Below are positions 53,984 through 63,178 of a stretch of DNA of 64,000 bases, in pieces. Numbering within the stretch: position 1 is the stretch's first letter; each line of letters starts with the position of its first letter. The position numbers and the translations under genes are program-made. Origin of the DNA: Planctomycetaceae bacterium (GTDB taxonomy: Bacteria > Planctomycetota > Planctomycetia > Planctomycetales > Planctomycetaceae); contig JAKFUG010000054.1 in assembly GCA_021732785.1 (NCBI GenBank), positions 1-64,000 of the forward strand. Direction: 5' to 3'. A model generated the notes under the pieces. It searched no databases, was not told where the DNA came from, and worked only from the letters and a program-made list of their open reading frames with translations.

Positions 53984-56900
53984 TCATTTCTGTTTGTCGA
54001 CAATCGGAATGAGCCGCACCGATCTCAAGTCCATCAATGCGGGCAGCGGTCGCGACGCGGGTTTGAACGTCAATGGTTGCACGCCCGCTTGCAGGTCGAT
54101 GGTGCCGATGGTGGTTTTGCGGTAGTCGTCCCAGCCCGCGGTGGCGGTGATTTTGTGCGTCACAGTGCTGCCGCGAGATGTGACCACCAGTCGGTGTCCC
54201 GCCGCTTGTGCTTCGCAGGCCCACTCGATCTCAATCTGATATTTCCCGGCCTTCGGCACATCCAGCGTCCACACGACAAAATCGTCGGCGCTGCTCCACC
54301 AACCGAGATTGCCGTGCTCTGATTCGAGGACGATGGTCGGGCCGTAGATTTCACATGTTGCGGGGGTGAGTTCAAATTGTCCTTCGGCATCGGCAACGAT
54401 CCGCTTCGGTTCGTTGCCGGCGAATGTCTTTCGGGACGGCAGCGGGACGTTGCCACGGATGAAGGCGATCAGGTCGGCCATTGCTGCGGGGGATAATTCC
54501 TTTTCGAGACCTTCCGGCATCAGCGATTTGTTGACCGCAAAGAGTTCGTCGATCTCGGTCCGCAGCAGCGTGGTCGCTTTGGCTTCCGCGGCGAGCAACG
54601 TAACGCTGGTCGCGGTTTCGTTGGTAAGCAGGCCCGTCACCACCAGCCCATTGTTGGTCGCCGCGTTGAATTGCAGGAACTTCGTTTCGACGGCGCGGTT
54701 GGGATCGAGCACCGCGGTCACCAGTGCGGACACGCTTTTATCGGACAGCGATGCCAAATCCGGCCCGACCGCGTGGCCGATCTCGCCGAGCTTGTGACAC
54801 TGCCCACACCGTTTCGCGAATATTTCCCGGCCTGCGGCAGCATCGCCTGCTTCCGGCATCGTGCGCAGATAATTCGCCACGACTTCCGCCCGGTTCGCGG
54901 TGTCGGTCCGCTTCAGCACGCGCTCCGCTTCCTGCCGGATTTTTTCGTCGCGGTGTGACCGCAGGAATTGTTCGGTCTCGGGATCGATGTCCGCGGGCGT
55001 GAGTGCCTTCGTCGCCACCGCTTTCAACAACGCCGCGGCCACCGGCGGACGACCCAGCAATTGTTCCCGTGCCGTTGGTCGTAATGCGGGTGACAATTTC
55101 GGCCAACCGACCACAATCTGCTCCGCGGTCGCCGTCGACTTCAACCGCCCGGCCAACTCCATCGCCGCCCGTTGGACTTCGACCGGTTGGATGGGTTTCA
55201 ACCAGTCCGCGGAGAAGGCGGGGTTAGTGGTCGTCTCTCCGTAGAGTCGCAAAGCCGTCGCGCGTTGTGATGCCTCTACCTTAGGGTCATCGATCATGGG
55301 ACGCAGCGTCCTCAGCCAATCGGTCCATGCGATACCGAGTTTAAGCTGCGCTATATTGGTCGCTTCCAGCCACGTCGACCAGGTTTCATTCCGCCGTCGT
55401 TGAGCCCGCATCCATAGATCGATCGCTGCCCACTGCCACGGCTCGGTTTCCGCCGGTGGCTTCGACAACACGATCTCGGCGAAATACCAAAGAGAATCAA
55501 GATCGTTGACTGCGACTGCATAGTTCAGCAATGGTTCAAAAACCGGATGCTTCGTAAGTTCATCAGGCGGAATTAGAAAGGACATTGAGAGAATAAGAGT
55601 CGGTAGCGATTTCTCATCAATCGAACTGAGCGCCATCGCGCGCACGTATGGATCATCCGTAAATATCAACAACTGGAGAAACGCATGCCGTTTAAGCCCA
55701 TCGGAATGAAGTCCGCCCAAGATCGCCGCGAGTCGCAGTTGGACCCACGGCTCAGGGGCAGCCATCATAACGGCAATTTCCCGAAGAACCTCGTCATTCT
55801 TGTTCGCAAAAGCCTCTGCAATCCGGACGGCGTTGGCTCGCACACCCGGGTGATGATCTTTCAATCCAGCCAACAGAATTTCGGGAGACAAACCGCCGAG
55901 TTGGTTCAAAGTATACAGCGCCTGCACGCGCACTTCCGGATGCTTTGAGTCCTTGATGATCGCCGTCAGTGCAGCGAAGCACCCCGGCTGCTCGGAAGCA
56001 GCCGGGGTGCTGTTGGCAGCCCGCGTGATTAAAAGTTGTTGCACCGTATCCCGCTGCCAGCGGTTCGGCGTATCCATCGCGGCGACGAGTTCCACATCGC
56101 TGAGTTTGTCCAGCCGTGGCGACTTCGACAGTTTCGCTCCAGTCGGAAAGACGCGCCATAAGCGGCCTTTGTCTTCGCCGGCGCGGACGTTGAGTTTTTC
56201 CTGCCATTCCTGCGGGATCCATTGCGGGTGTTCGATCACCAGCCGGTACATATCCGCGATCCACAACGCCCCGTCGGGACCGACCCGCAGTTGCGTCGGC
56301 CGGAACCAGTTGTCGGTCGACGCGAGGAATTCCGACTGCTGCTCGTCGTCCAGCCGCCGACTGCGAAATGTCACGCCGCTCGGCTCCATGAGTTCGCAAT
56401 GGACGAGGTTGTGGACGGGTTCGCTCACGAAGGAAAGCTGAGGGCTGAGGGCTAAGGGCTGAGGGACGGAGGAAGACGTAACATCGGCAGCGCTGGGATT
56501 TTTCTCTTCTCTGTCCCTTAGCCCTAAACCCTTAGCCCTTAGCCCCTCCATCAGCTCCCCCGTCACAATCGCCCCACACGCCGACGTGAACCGGTTCGCA
56601 GTATGAAAATCGTTGAACCGTGTCAGCGTTTTGCTCGCGGGGAACACGGGGGCGTTGCCGGGTTGGTTCGAGACGTCGCGGCGGGTGTCGGGCGGGGCGA
56701 GGTGCGGGTTGCGGCTGAGGTAGCGGTCTTCGAGGACATAGTGCCACAACGGACGGCTGTTGTTGTTGCCGAACCAGTGGCCCCAGTCGTCCCGATTGCG
56801 GCCGAACTGCGTCTGCCCTTCGATCGCTTCCATGTCGCCGGTCTCGGGGTGAATCCGCAAGTCACGGCCGCGGATGTCGAGTTTTTTCCCCGTCTTGGTG

Positions 56901-59176
56901 GATGTGATCGCCCCGCCGGAATCGCCGTTGCCGAGGTGCAGCCAGCCGTCGAGTCCCCACGTGAAGCCGTTCACGCGGTGCTGCTGGTTCCCCTCGGTGA
57001 AGCCGGTGTAAAGCACCTCGCGGACATCGGCTTTGCCGTCGCCATCGGTATCGGCGGCGAAGAAAATGTCCGGGGCGGCGGAGATGAGGACGCCGTTTTT
57101 CCACGGATGGACGCCGTTGGGGAACGGCACTTTGTCGAGGAACAGCGTCGACTTGTCGTACTCGCCGTCGTCGTTGGTGTCTTCGAGGAACCGCACGCGG
57201 CCGCCCGGTGAGCCGCGGCCGTCCATGCCGTTGGGATAGTCGGCCATCTCGACGACCCACAGCTTGCCGTCCGGTCCCCATTGGAAGGCAACGGGGTCCA
57301 TGACCATCGGCTCGTGGGCCATCAGTTCGATGGAGAACCCCGGCCGCACGCGCATCGACTCGACCGCCGCCCGCGGAGTTTTCGCCGTCGGCATCCGGTC
57401 GCCGAGCAGCTTGTCGAAGTCCCAGCTCACCGCCAGATTCGGCCGATCCGCGGTGTCCTCATTGATCCAGTGCAACCCGCGATCACGCACAAAGAACCCG
57501 TTGTCGGTGCCATCCACACGGACAATCGGCGGTAGTTCCTGATCCGCGGGCTTGTCGCCGCGCTTGCCGGACATCAGTTCGATGGACCAGCCTTTTTCCA
57601 TCGACTCGAAGAGCCAGACGCCGTAGTCTTCATTGGATGAATAGACAACATCAAGCCGTCCATCTTCATCGATATCAATGAAGCGTTGCCCAATATCATC
57701 CCTCGTATCGCTTCTGCGAATGCCATTCATCGGAAGCCACGCTCTGACCTCCGATAGCCCGAGTCGCTTAAATATTACGGAGTCTTTTCCTCGTCTTGCC
57801 CGGATGATTTCCTCGACGACGCCATCGCCGTCAATGTCTGGAAACGGATATCGCAACCAAGGTGCATCCCATGCGTATCCTCCTAGGGAGACGGGTCGCG
57901 CATTCAAACGAATGATGGCACCATCGGAAGTGGTAATCGCAGTTTGAGCCTTCTCGATATGGAAACTCACTCCGGAGACACGCGTTTCCCCGGCGGGGAG
58001 TCGGGTTGATGTCCATTTTTTCGCGATTGGGTTCCATATCTTGGCAAGACACTGATCTCCGGCCTGCGTGACGATGTCTTGAATGCCATCACTATCCAAG
58101 TCAATCAACTCAATAAGCTCAGTTAACTCTGAACTCGGAGTTCGAACAGACCTGCCATCGAACAGATTTTTGTTCAACCGTTCCAGCGCTTCCTTGAACG
58201 TCAGAAACTTCACCTTCTTGCCGTGCTTGGTGACGGCGTGGTCGATGAGTTCGTTGACTTGCTCGGCTTTGATCCAGCCGTGCGGGTGGAAGACGAGGTT
58301 GAGGACGCCCTGCTTGAGGACTGTGATGTCGAGGGCCGCCTTCATGTCCTCGACCGTCTGCGGATTGTTCGGCTGATGCAGGAAGTTGGCTTCCCAGTCC
58401 GACGGCGTCATGCACGGGAACTCCCAGCAGAGCCGGTCGATGACGTAGGGGTACGGATAGTTCTCGACGTAGTTGAGGAACCGGTCATGCGTGGTCTCGC
58501 CGCGTGTCAATCCCTTCGGAAAATATTTGCGGAAGCGTTCCTTGCCGTCGGCATCAAAGAGCAATTCGCGCGGGATATCGGGGTCATCGGCCGTATAGAC
58601 CTGAAAGACCGACGAACTGATCTGCAGGAACTTTCCGCTGGGCGAGGTCTTGTTGAAAATCTCCTTATAGAACCGCGGGCTGACGGTGTTGAGCGAGTCA
58701 CAGCACGGCATGCGATACGCCACCGGCGTGTTGTTGGGGATGCTGAACAGCAGGTCGACGCACTTGTCGTACGTCCCCTTGGCCTTCGCGAGTTCGCCCT
58801 GCAACAACGGGCAGGGATGATCGAACGTGTGGACTTCGAGGCTCACGCCTTCCTGCAGCCACGTCTGCAACTGCGGGTCGTTCGGGTCGACCTTGCACGT
58901 CATGATGCTGACCGGCGCGCGGCCGTCGATCTGCTTCAACCGCTGCAAAATCGGCCGCAGATACGACTCATACTTCGCCGTGTCGCGCATGTCGTCGATG
59001 GCGAGAATCACCGCTGCTTCGACGCCGTCCTCGCCAACCCACTGCGGTGTGATGAGCTTGGGAAATTTCGTGTGCGGATAGTAGATGTCGTGGCCATCGA
59101 GATACGCCAGGCGGTTGCCATCGACCGGATTCGCGGCCAATGCCGCACACAGACAGAAAGAAAGCCAGGACGACAT
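53984..59176 (-). CDS. Giant secreted fusion: deacetylase-like, FG-GAP-like, PVC dehydrogenase, heme domain
   Basis: 1730 residues from ATG 59176 (AGGAG 7 bases upstream; a GTG at 59182 is in frame). After a short signal, residues 45-345 are polysaccharide deacetylase-like, with Asp-Asp (61-62) and His-Thr-Phe-Asp-His (116-120). About 350-590 are FG-GAP-like calcium loops. About 605-1030 is the PVC-type membrane-bound dehydrogenase propeller (Glu-Met-Ala-Asp-Tyr-Pro-Asn-Gly; Ser-Ala-Cys-Gly; Ser-Thr-Asp-Asn-Trp-Phe-Arg-Pro). HEAT-like helices follow at about 1030-1330. A heme c site Cys-Gly-Gln-Cys-His lies near 1457, and the last 120 residues resemble a carbohydrate-binding module. Two repeats interrupt the frame (see separate entries). 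Probably oxidises or deacetylates glycans outside the cell. Confidence 0.85.
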   Translation of the reverse strand: MSSWLSFCLCAALAANPVDGNRLAYLDGHDIYYPHTKFPKLITPQWVGEDGVEAAVILAIDDMRDTAKYESYLRPILQRLKQIDGRAPVSIMTCKVDPNDPQLQTWLQEGVSLEVHTFDHPCPLLQGELAKAKGTYDKCVDLLFSIPNNTPVAYRMPCCDSLNTVSPRFYKEIFNKTSPSGKFLQISSSVFQVYTADDPDIPRELLFDADGKERFRKYFPKGLTRGETTHDRFLNYVENYPYPYVIDRLCWEFPCMTPSDWEANFLHQPNNPQTVEDMKAALDITVLKQGVLNLVFHPHGWIKAEQVNELIDHAVTKHGKKVKFLTFKEALERLNKNLFDGRSVRTPSSELTELIELIDLDSDGIQDIVTQAGDQCLAKIWNPIAKKWTSTRLPAGETRVSGVSFHIEKAQTAITTSDGAIIRLNARPVSLGGYAWDAPWLRYPFPDIDGDGVVEEIIRARRGKDSVIFKRLGLSEVRAWLPMNGIRRSDTRDDIGQRFIDIDEDGRLDVVYSSNEDYGVWLFESMEKGWSIELMSGKRGDKPADQELPPIVRVDGTDNGFFVRDRGLHWINEDTADRPNLAVSWDFDKLLGDRMPTAKTPRAAVESMRVRPGFSIELMAHEPMVMDPVAFQWGPDGKLWVVEMADYPNGMDGRGSPGGRVRFLEDTNDDGEYDKSTLFLDKVPFPNGVHPWKNGVLISAAPDIFFAADTDGDGKADVREVLYTGFTEGNQQHRVNGFTWGLDGWLHLGNGDSGGAITSTKTGKKLDIRGRDLRIHPETGDMEAIEGQTQFGRNRDDWGHWFGNNNSRPLWHYVLEDRYLSRNPHLAPPDTRRDVSNQPGNAPVFPASKTLTRFNDFHTANRFTSACGAIVTGELMEGLRAKGLGLRDREEKNPSAADVTSSSVPQPLALSPQLSFVSEPVHNLVHCELMEPSGVTFRSRRLDDEQQSEFLASTDNWFRPTQLRVGPDGALWIADMYRLVIEHPQWIPQEWQEKLNVRAGEDKGRLWRVFPTGAKLSKSPRLDKLSDVELVAAMDTPNRWQRDTVQQLLITRAANSTPAASEQPGCFAALTAIIKDSKHPEVRVQALYTLNQLGGLSPEILLAGLKDHHPGVRANAVRIAEAFANKNDEVLREIAVMMAAPEPWVQLRLAAILGGLHSDGLKRHAFLQLLIFTDDPYVRAMALSSIDEKSLPTLILSMSFLIPPDELTKHPVFEPLLNYAVAVNDLDSLWYFAEIVLSKPPAETEPWQWAAIDLWMRAQRRRNETWSTWLEATNIAQLKLGIAWTDWLRTLRPMIDDPKVEASQRATALRLYGETTTNPAFSADWLKPIQPVEVQRAAMELAGRLKSTATAEQIVVGWPKLSPALRPTAREQLLGRPPVAAALLKAVATKALTPADIDPETEQFLRSHRDEKIRQEAERVLKRTDTANRAEVVANYLRTMPEAGDAAAGREIFAKRCGQCHKLGEIGHAVGPDLASLSDKSVSALVTAVLDPNRAVETKFLQFNAATNNGLVVTGLLTNETATSVTLLAAEAKATTLLRTEIDELFAVNKSLMPEGLEKELSPAAMADLIAFIRGNVPLPSRKTFAGNEPKRIVADAEGQFELTPATCEIYGPTIVLESEHGNLGWWSSADDFVVWTLDVPKAGKYQIEIEWACEAQAAGHRLVVTSRGSTVTHKITATAGWDDYRKTTIGTIDLQAGVQPLTFKPASRPLPALMDLRSVRLIPIVDKQK
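55978..56011. repeat. Perfect 15-base-stem hairpin inside the giant fusion gene
   Basis: AGCACCCCGGCTGCT, a CGGA loop, then its exact complement. In frame it codes for a short Thr-Pro-Ala-Ala-Ser-Glu-Gln-Pro-Gly-Cys-like stretch (about residues 1055-1066) that interrupts the helical repeats. It looks like an inserted REP-type palindrome. Confidence 0.8.
56436..56547. repeat. Inverted-repeat element inserted in frame in the giant fusion gene
   Basis: The left part is AGCTGAGGGCTGAGGGCTAA and more of the same; the right part is CCCTTAGCCCTAAACCC and more. The two are complementary, separated by about 40 bases, a pattern of dispersed intergenic repeats. It encodes about 37 residues (near 876-913) rich in Gly, Leu, Arg and Ser, placed between Gly-Glu-Leu-Met and Ser-Glu-Pro-Val-His-Asn of the dehydrogenase domain, where the family normally has a short loop. 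The reading frame stays open across it. Confidence 0.82.
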
Positions 59177-59249
59177 CCGCACGCTCCTGAAAAGAGGATG
59201 CGGCTATCATCGCGTGCGACGAACAGAACGGCAACGGCGCACGCCTTGT

Positions 59250-59377
59250 GAGCGGCACGGCGCTAGCCGCCGGTCCGTGGTGAGTTGTTAGTGGGAACGA
59301 TTTACGCTTCTTTCCAACTGACCACGATCCACTGACAACGGACCGATGGGGAACCGGCGGCTAGCGCCGTGCCGCTC
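59250..59377. repeat. 128-base element with perfect 25-base terminal inverted repeats
   Basis: GAGCGGCACGGCGCTAGCCG and five further bases at 59250-59274 are exactly complementary to 59353-59377. The inner 78 bases contain weaker inverted similarity (GGTCCGTGGTGAG / CAACGGACC). It occupies the intergenic space between the giant fusion gene start and the KDPG aldolase stop. It has the form of a non-autonomous MITE. Confidence 0.88.
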
Positions 59378-59413
59378 ATAATGAGGTGGGCGGCCGTCGT
59401 TGGCGCTCCGGAT

Positions 59414-60061
59414 TTATGTGCCGCGGATTTTCTTCAGCAGGGCGACGTACTGTTGAGCGAGATCGCGGATGCGCGTCATGTTGCCCTGTTCGATGGCGTC
59501 TTTTTCGACGAGCGAACTTCCCAGCCCGACGGCACACGCGCCGGCTTTGATGAACGATTCCAGCGTGTTGAGGTTCACGCCGCCGGTGGGCATCAGACGG
59601 ACTTGCGGCAGCGGTCCCTTGATCGCTTTTAAGTACGGTGGGCCGCCGATTTCTGCCGGGAAGACTTTGATCACGTCCGCCCCGGCTTCCCACGCGGTTA
59701 GGATTTCCGTCGGCGTGTACGCGCCGGGCATGATCAGCTTGTCGTAGCGTGTCGCCAACTTGATGACGTCGAGATTGACGACGGGCGAGACGAGGAACTC
59801 GGCACCGGCAAGAATGGCCGTTCGCGCGGTTTCGGAATCGAGCACCGTCCCCGCGCCGAGCAGAATCTTGTTGCCGAGGTCCTTTCGCACGGCCGACAAC
59901 ACCTCGACGGCATTCGGCACCGTGAACGTGACTTCGAGGACGTCGATGCCCCCTTCATATAGGGCACGCGCCACGGAGACCAGTTGATCGCCCGAGGTCG
60001 CGCGGATGATGGCCACCATGCCGGTGTTCAGGACGCGCTGCAAATCTTCGTGTCGGCTCAT
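59414..60061 (-). CDS. eda: KDPG/KHG aldolase
   Basis: 215 residues, the usual length. The Schiff-base lysine is Lys132 (Ile-Lys-Val-Phe-Pro-Ala-Glu); Glu43 in Leu-Glu-Val-Thr-Phe is the catalytic acid/base; Gly-Ala-Gly-Thr-Val (69-73) and Pro-Thr-Gly-Gly-Val (158-162) bind phosphate. The Thr-Phe-Thr-Val-Pro-Asn-Ala stretch is the form found in thermophile-like KDPG aldolases instead of the Thr-Leu-Arg-Thr of E. coli. It splits 2-keto-3-deoxy-6-phosphogluconate into pyruvate and glyceraldehyde 3-phosphate, the last step of Entner-Doudoroff and hexuronate breakdown. No KDG kinase is beside it. A dispersed repeat sits upstream. Ribosome site weak. Confidence 0.93.
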   Translation of the reverse strand: MSRHEDLQRVLNTGMVAIIRATSGDQLVSVARALYEGGIDVLEVTFTVPNAVEVLSAVRKDLGNKILLGAGTVLDSETARTAILAGAEFLVSPVVNLDVIKLATRYDKLIMPGAYTPTEILTAWEAGADVIKVFPAEIGGPPYLKAIKGPLPQVRLMPTGGVNLNTLESFIKAGACAVGLGSSLVEKDAIEQGNMTRIRDLAQQYVALLKKIRGT

Positions 60062-60101
60062 GCGAATTTCTTATTTTCAGAGATGGGGGGAAGCGACCCA
60101 G

Positions 60102-60223
60102 ATGGTCCCTTCTCCCCCGTCCGCGGGGGAGAAGGTGGCCGAAGGCCGGATGAGGGGGCACGAGCGTTTCAACACGCCCCCTCACTCTAGCCCTCTCCCC
60201 CGCAGACGGGGGAGAGGGGACCG
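60102..60223. repeat. Dispersed repeat with CTCTCCCCC/GGGGGAGAG palindromes
   Basis: Left arm TGGTCCCTTCTCCCCC...GGGGGAGAAGG and right arm CCCTCTCCCCCGCAGACGGG...ACC are each palindromic and also complementary to each other across a spacer containing GGCCGAAGGCC. It lies upstream of the KDPG aldolase, within a 264-base gap that has no gene. Confidence 0.8.
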
Positions 60224-60300
60224 GAGGCACTGCTCGTGCGGCATGTTCACATTGACTCTCTACAAAGCAGAACTCCGCTTCATCGTGACATGTGGAGAGA

Positions 60301-60322
60301 CCCACGGTTCAGAAACCGTGGG
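60301..60322 (-). terminator. Hairpin after the 60326-60808 gene
   Basis: A perfect 9-base stem (CCCACGGTT / AACCGTGGG) with a CAGA loop begins four bases beyond the stop codon on the minus strand. No U-tract follows, so termination strength is uncertain. Confidence 0.5.
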
Positions 60323-60325
60323 CTT

Positions 60326-60808
60326 CTAGGCGGCGGCGAATTTTTCGGCGTATTCCAGAATCCAGTGGTCGACCTGTTCGCGGAACGTGTCGGTATCGAG
60401 ACGGTCGAGAACCTGATAATGAGTGCGTTGCAGCACCTCTTTATTGGCGATCGCGCCGCGGCAACTGATTTCGAACAAATGCCGCGGCGTGTAACTGCGG
60501 ACGATGAATTCCAGGTGGCTATATTCATGGGTGAGCGGTTTGCCTCCGCGGGAGCGGAGATCGTCGCGGGAGATTTTCGCTCCGAAGCCGTCGGGGGTGG
60601 CCACCGTCTGAAACGTGAATCCCGGAAACGTGTCCGCGAGCTGATGCAATCCCGCATCGATGTGATCGGAGAGTTCCAGACGCGATTGCGAGTGCAACGC
60701 CCGCAGTTGCTCTTCAGTCATCAGCGCTTGCGACTTCGCCTGCAATTCGGCATCGCGACGTGATTGTCCGCGCTCGACGGCGCGTTGCAGACGTTGATTG
60801 AAATCCAT
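60326..60808 (-). CDS. Conserved hypothetical protein
   Basis: 160 residues from ATG 60808 (an in-frame start at 60862 adds 18 residues). The first 60 residues look helical and charged (Arg-Leu-Gln-Arg-Ala-Val-Glu-Arg ... Glu-Glu-Gln-Leu-Arg-Ala-Leu-His). The rest is alpha/beta (Phe-Gly-Ala-Lys-Ile-Ser-Arg-Asp-Asp; His-Leu-Glu-Phe-Ile-Val-Arg). No signal peptide or membrane span, so cytoplasmic. I do not recognise a named family, but the composition and uninterrupted frame support a real gene, and a hairpin follows the stop. Confidence 0.65.
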   Translation of the reverse strand: MDFNQRLQRAVERGQSRRDAELQAKSQALMTEEQLRALHSQSRLELSDHIDAGLHQLADTFPGFTFQTVATPDGFGAKISRDDLRSRGGKPLTHEYSHLEFIVRSYTPRHLFEISCRGAIANKEVLQRTHYQVLDRLDTDTFREQVDHWILEYAEKFAAA

Positions 60809-61213
60809 GGATTCGAGACCCCCTGCCCTTTTGCCGCACTGATGCACGATAGTTTTTGCCAATTCTACTCCGGGGAGGAATCACCGGCTACGACGACGGA
60901 AGCGTTTGAGCGCCGACCGGCGAATGTAACCTCTACAAATCCGCGCGAGTAGGTTCTACCAGGACTGCCGAGCGAAGATTCAGTATGGGCTCGGCGGCCG
61001 TCCTTGGTCGGCAGATGTTGCTGTTCCGAACGCATCGAACGGGCTCCCCGACCGTGGAACGGGGTGGTCAAGCCAAATTTGCGAAACCGCGGGTTTTGGC
61101 GCGCGGAGTGCGTAAGAAGTGGGCATGTGATCCCAAACCCGCTTGCCGACGAGACGCATCGCCCCGATAATCCATGGGATAAGGGATGCGGGCGGCGTCA
61201 GCGGAGAGGGGCG
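60809..61213. other. 405-base intergenic region
   Basis: Divergent upstream region between the conserved unknown (minus) and the SHOCT-like gene (plus). I looked for signal recognition particle RNA, tRNA and other RNA genes here and found none I could support. GGAGAGGGG just before 61214 is the likely ribosome site of the plus-strand gene. Confidence 0.4.
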
Positions 61214-61651
61214 ATGGGATCGAAATGGAATGTTCTGAAGGATGTGTTGGGCCCCGCCGCGCCCGGCACGATTGAGTTCGTGGGGATGTCGGTCGGTGTG
61301 ATCGTACTCATCTGGGTGACTTTGCGGATCAAGGCATGGTTTCGCGACGATGAGGCGCGTGACGAGAATCCGGTTCATTTGCTCTCGGAGCTGGAAGAAA
61401 TGCGCCGCGAAGATGGCCTCACCGACGAGGAGTTCCGATTGATTAAATCGCGGCTCGCGAAAGCAGTTGTGGCAAATGTCGCCTCGCAGCGACCAGCAAA
61501 AACTGCCGGGAATCACCGGGTTCAAAACCGTCCGGTTCCCCCGCCAGCCGAGACCAGTCCGCTACATGGAGGCAGCGGTGAGAGTGAATCGATTGCGGCA
61601 GAGCCGTCGACTTCGGAAGACGGAATTGCTCCAGGAAACACCTCGACCTGA
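61214..61651 (+). CDS. Small membrane protein with SHOCT-like C-terminal motif
   Basis: 145 residues from ATG 61214 (GGAGAGGGG 2-10 bases upstream); the frame is open back to 61004 but that part is not protein-like. One membrane span at about 20-39 (Val-Gly-Met-Ser-Val-Gly-Val-Ile-Val-Leu) is followed by a charged loop and a short helical-hairpin motif at about 53-80, Leu-Leu-Ser-Glu-Leu-Glu-Glu-Met...Gly-Leu-Thr-Asp-Glu-Glu-Phe...Lys-Ser-Arg-Leu, matching the SHOCT (short C-terminal) oligomerisation motif. The last 60 residues are Pro/Ser/Glu-rich and likely disordered. It precedes clpX by 52 bases on the same strand, so it may be in the same operon; whether it relates to ClpX function is unknown. 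Confidence 0.7.
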   Translation: MGSKWNVLKDVLGPAAPGTIEFVGMSVGVIVLIWVTLRIKAWFRDDEARDENPVHLLSELEEMRREDGLTDEEFRLIKSRLAKAVVANVASQRPAKTAGNHRVQNRPVPPPAETSPLHGGSGESESIAAEPSTSEDGIAPGNTST

Positions 61652-61703
61652 CACCTTATGACTTTCCTGCACCTCCACACACGGCTGCGCTGAAGGAAAA
61701 CTG

Positions 61704-63005
<1,302 letters not shown>

Positions 63006-63030
63006 TTCGCGCCGGCCATCTGCTGAAAAC

Positions 63031-63076
63031 GAACGCCTCTTGCCTGGGATTCCTGGGGAAGAGGCGTTTTTGTTTT
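63031..63076 (+). terminator. Intrinsic terminator of clpX
   Basis: A 10-base stem (AACGCCTCTT / AAGAGGCGTT) with a 17-base loop is followed by TTTGTTTT. It begins 26 bases after the clpX stop. Confidence 0.92.
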
Positions 63077-63178
63077 CGTGGAATGAGAACGATTGTATCC
63101 GATGTGCTCCTGCCGTTAAGATTCTGAGTATCCAGAACATTCCGGGGGTAGGATGCCCGCAGTAAGGCCATTCGGGTC

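Noticed and set aside
60809-61213. Possible small RNA gene (signal recognition particle RNA or tRNA)
   Set aside because: The conserved GGAAGGAAGCA-type loop of the SRP RNA and any tRNA T-arm pattern are absent.
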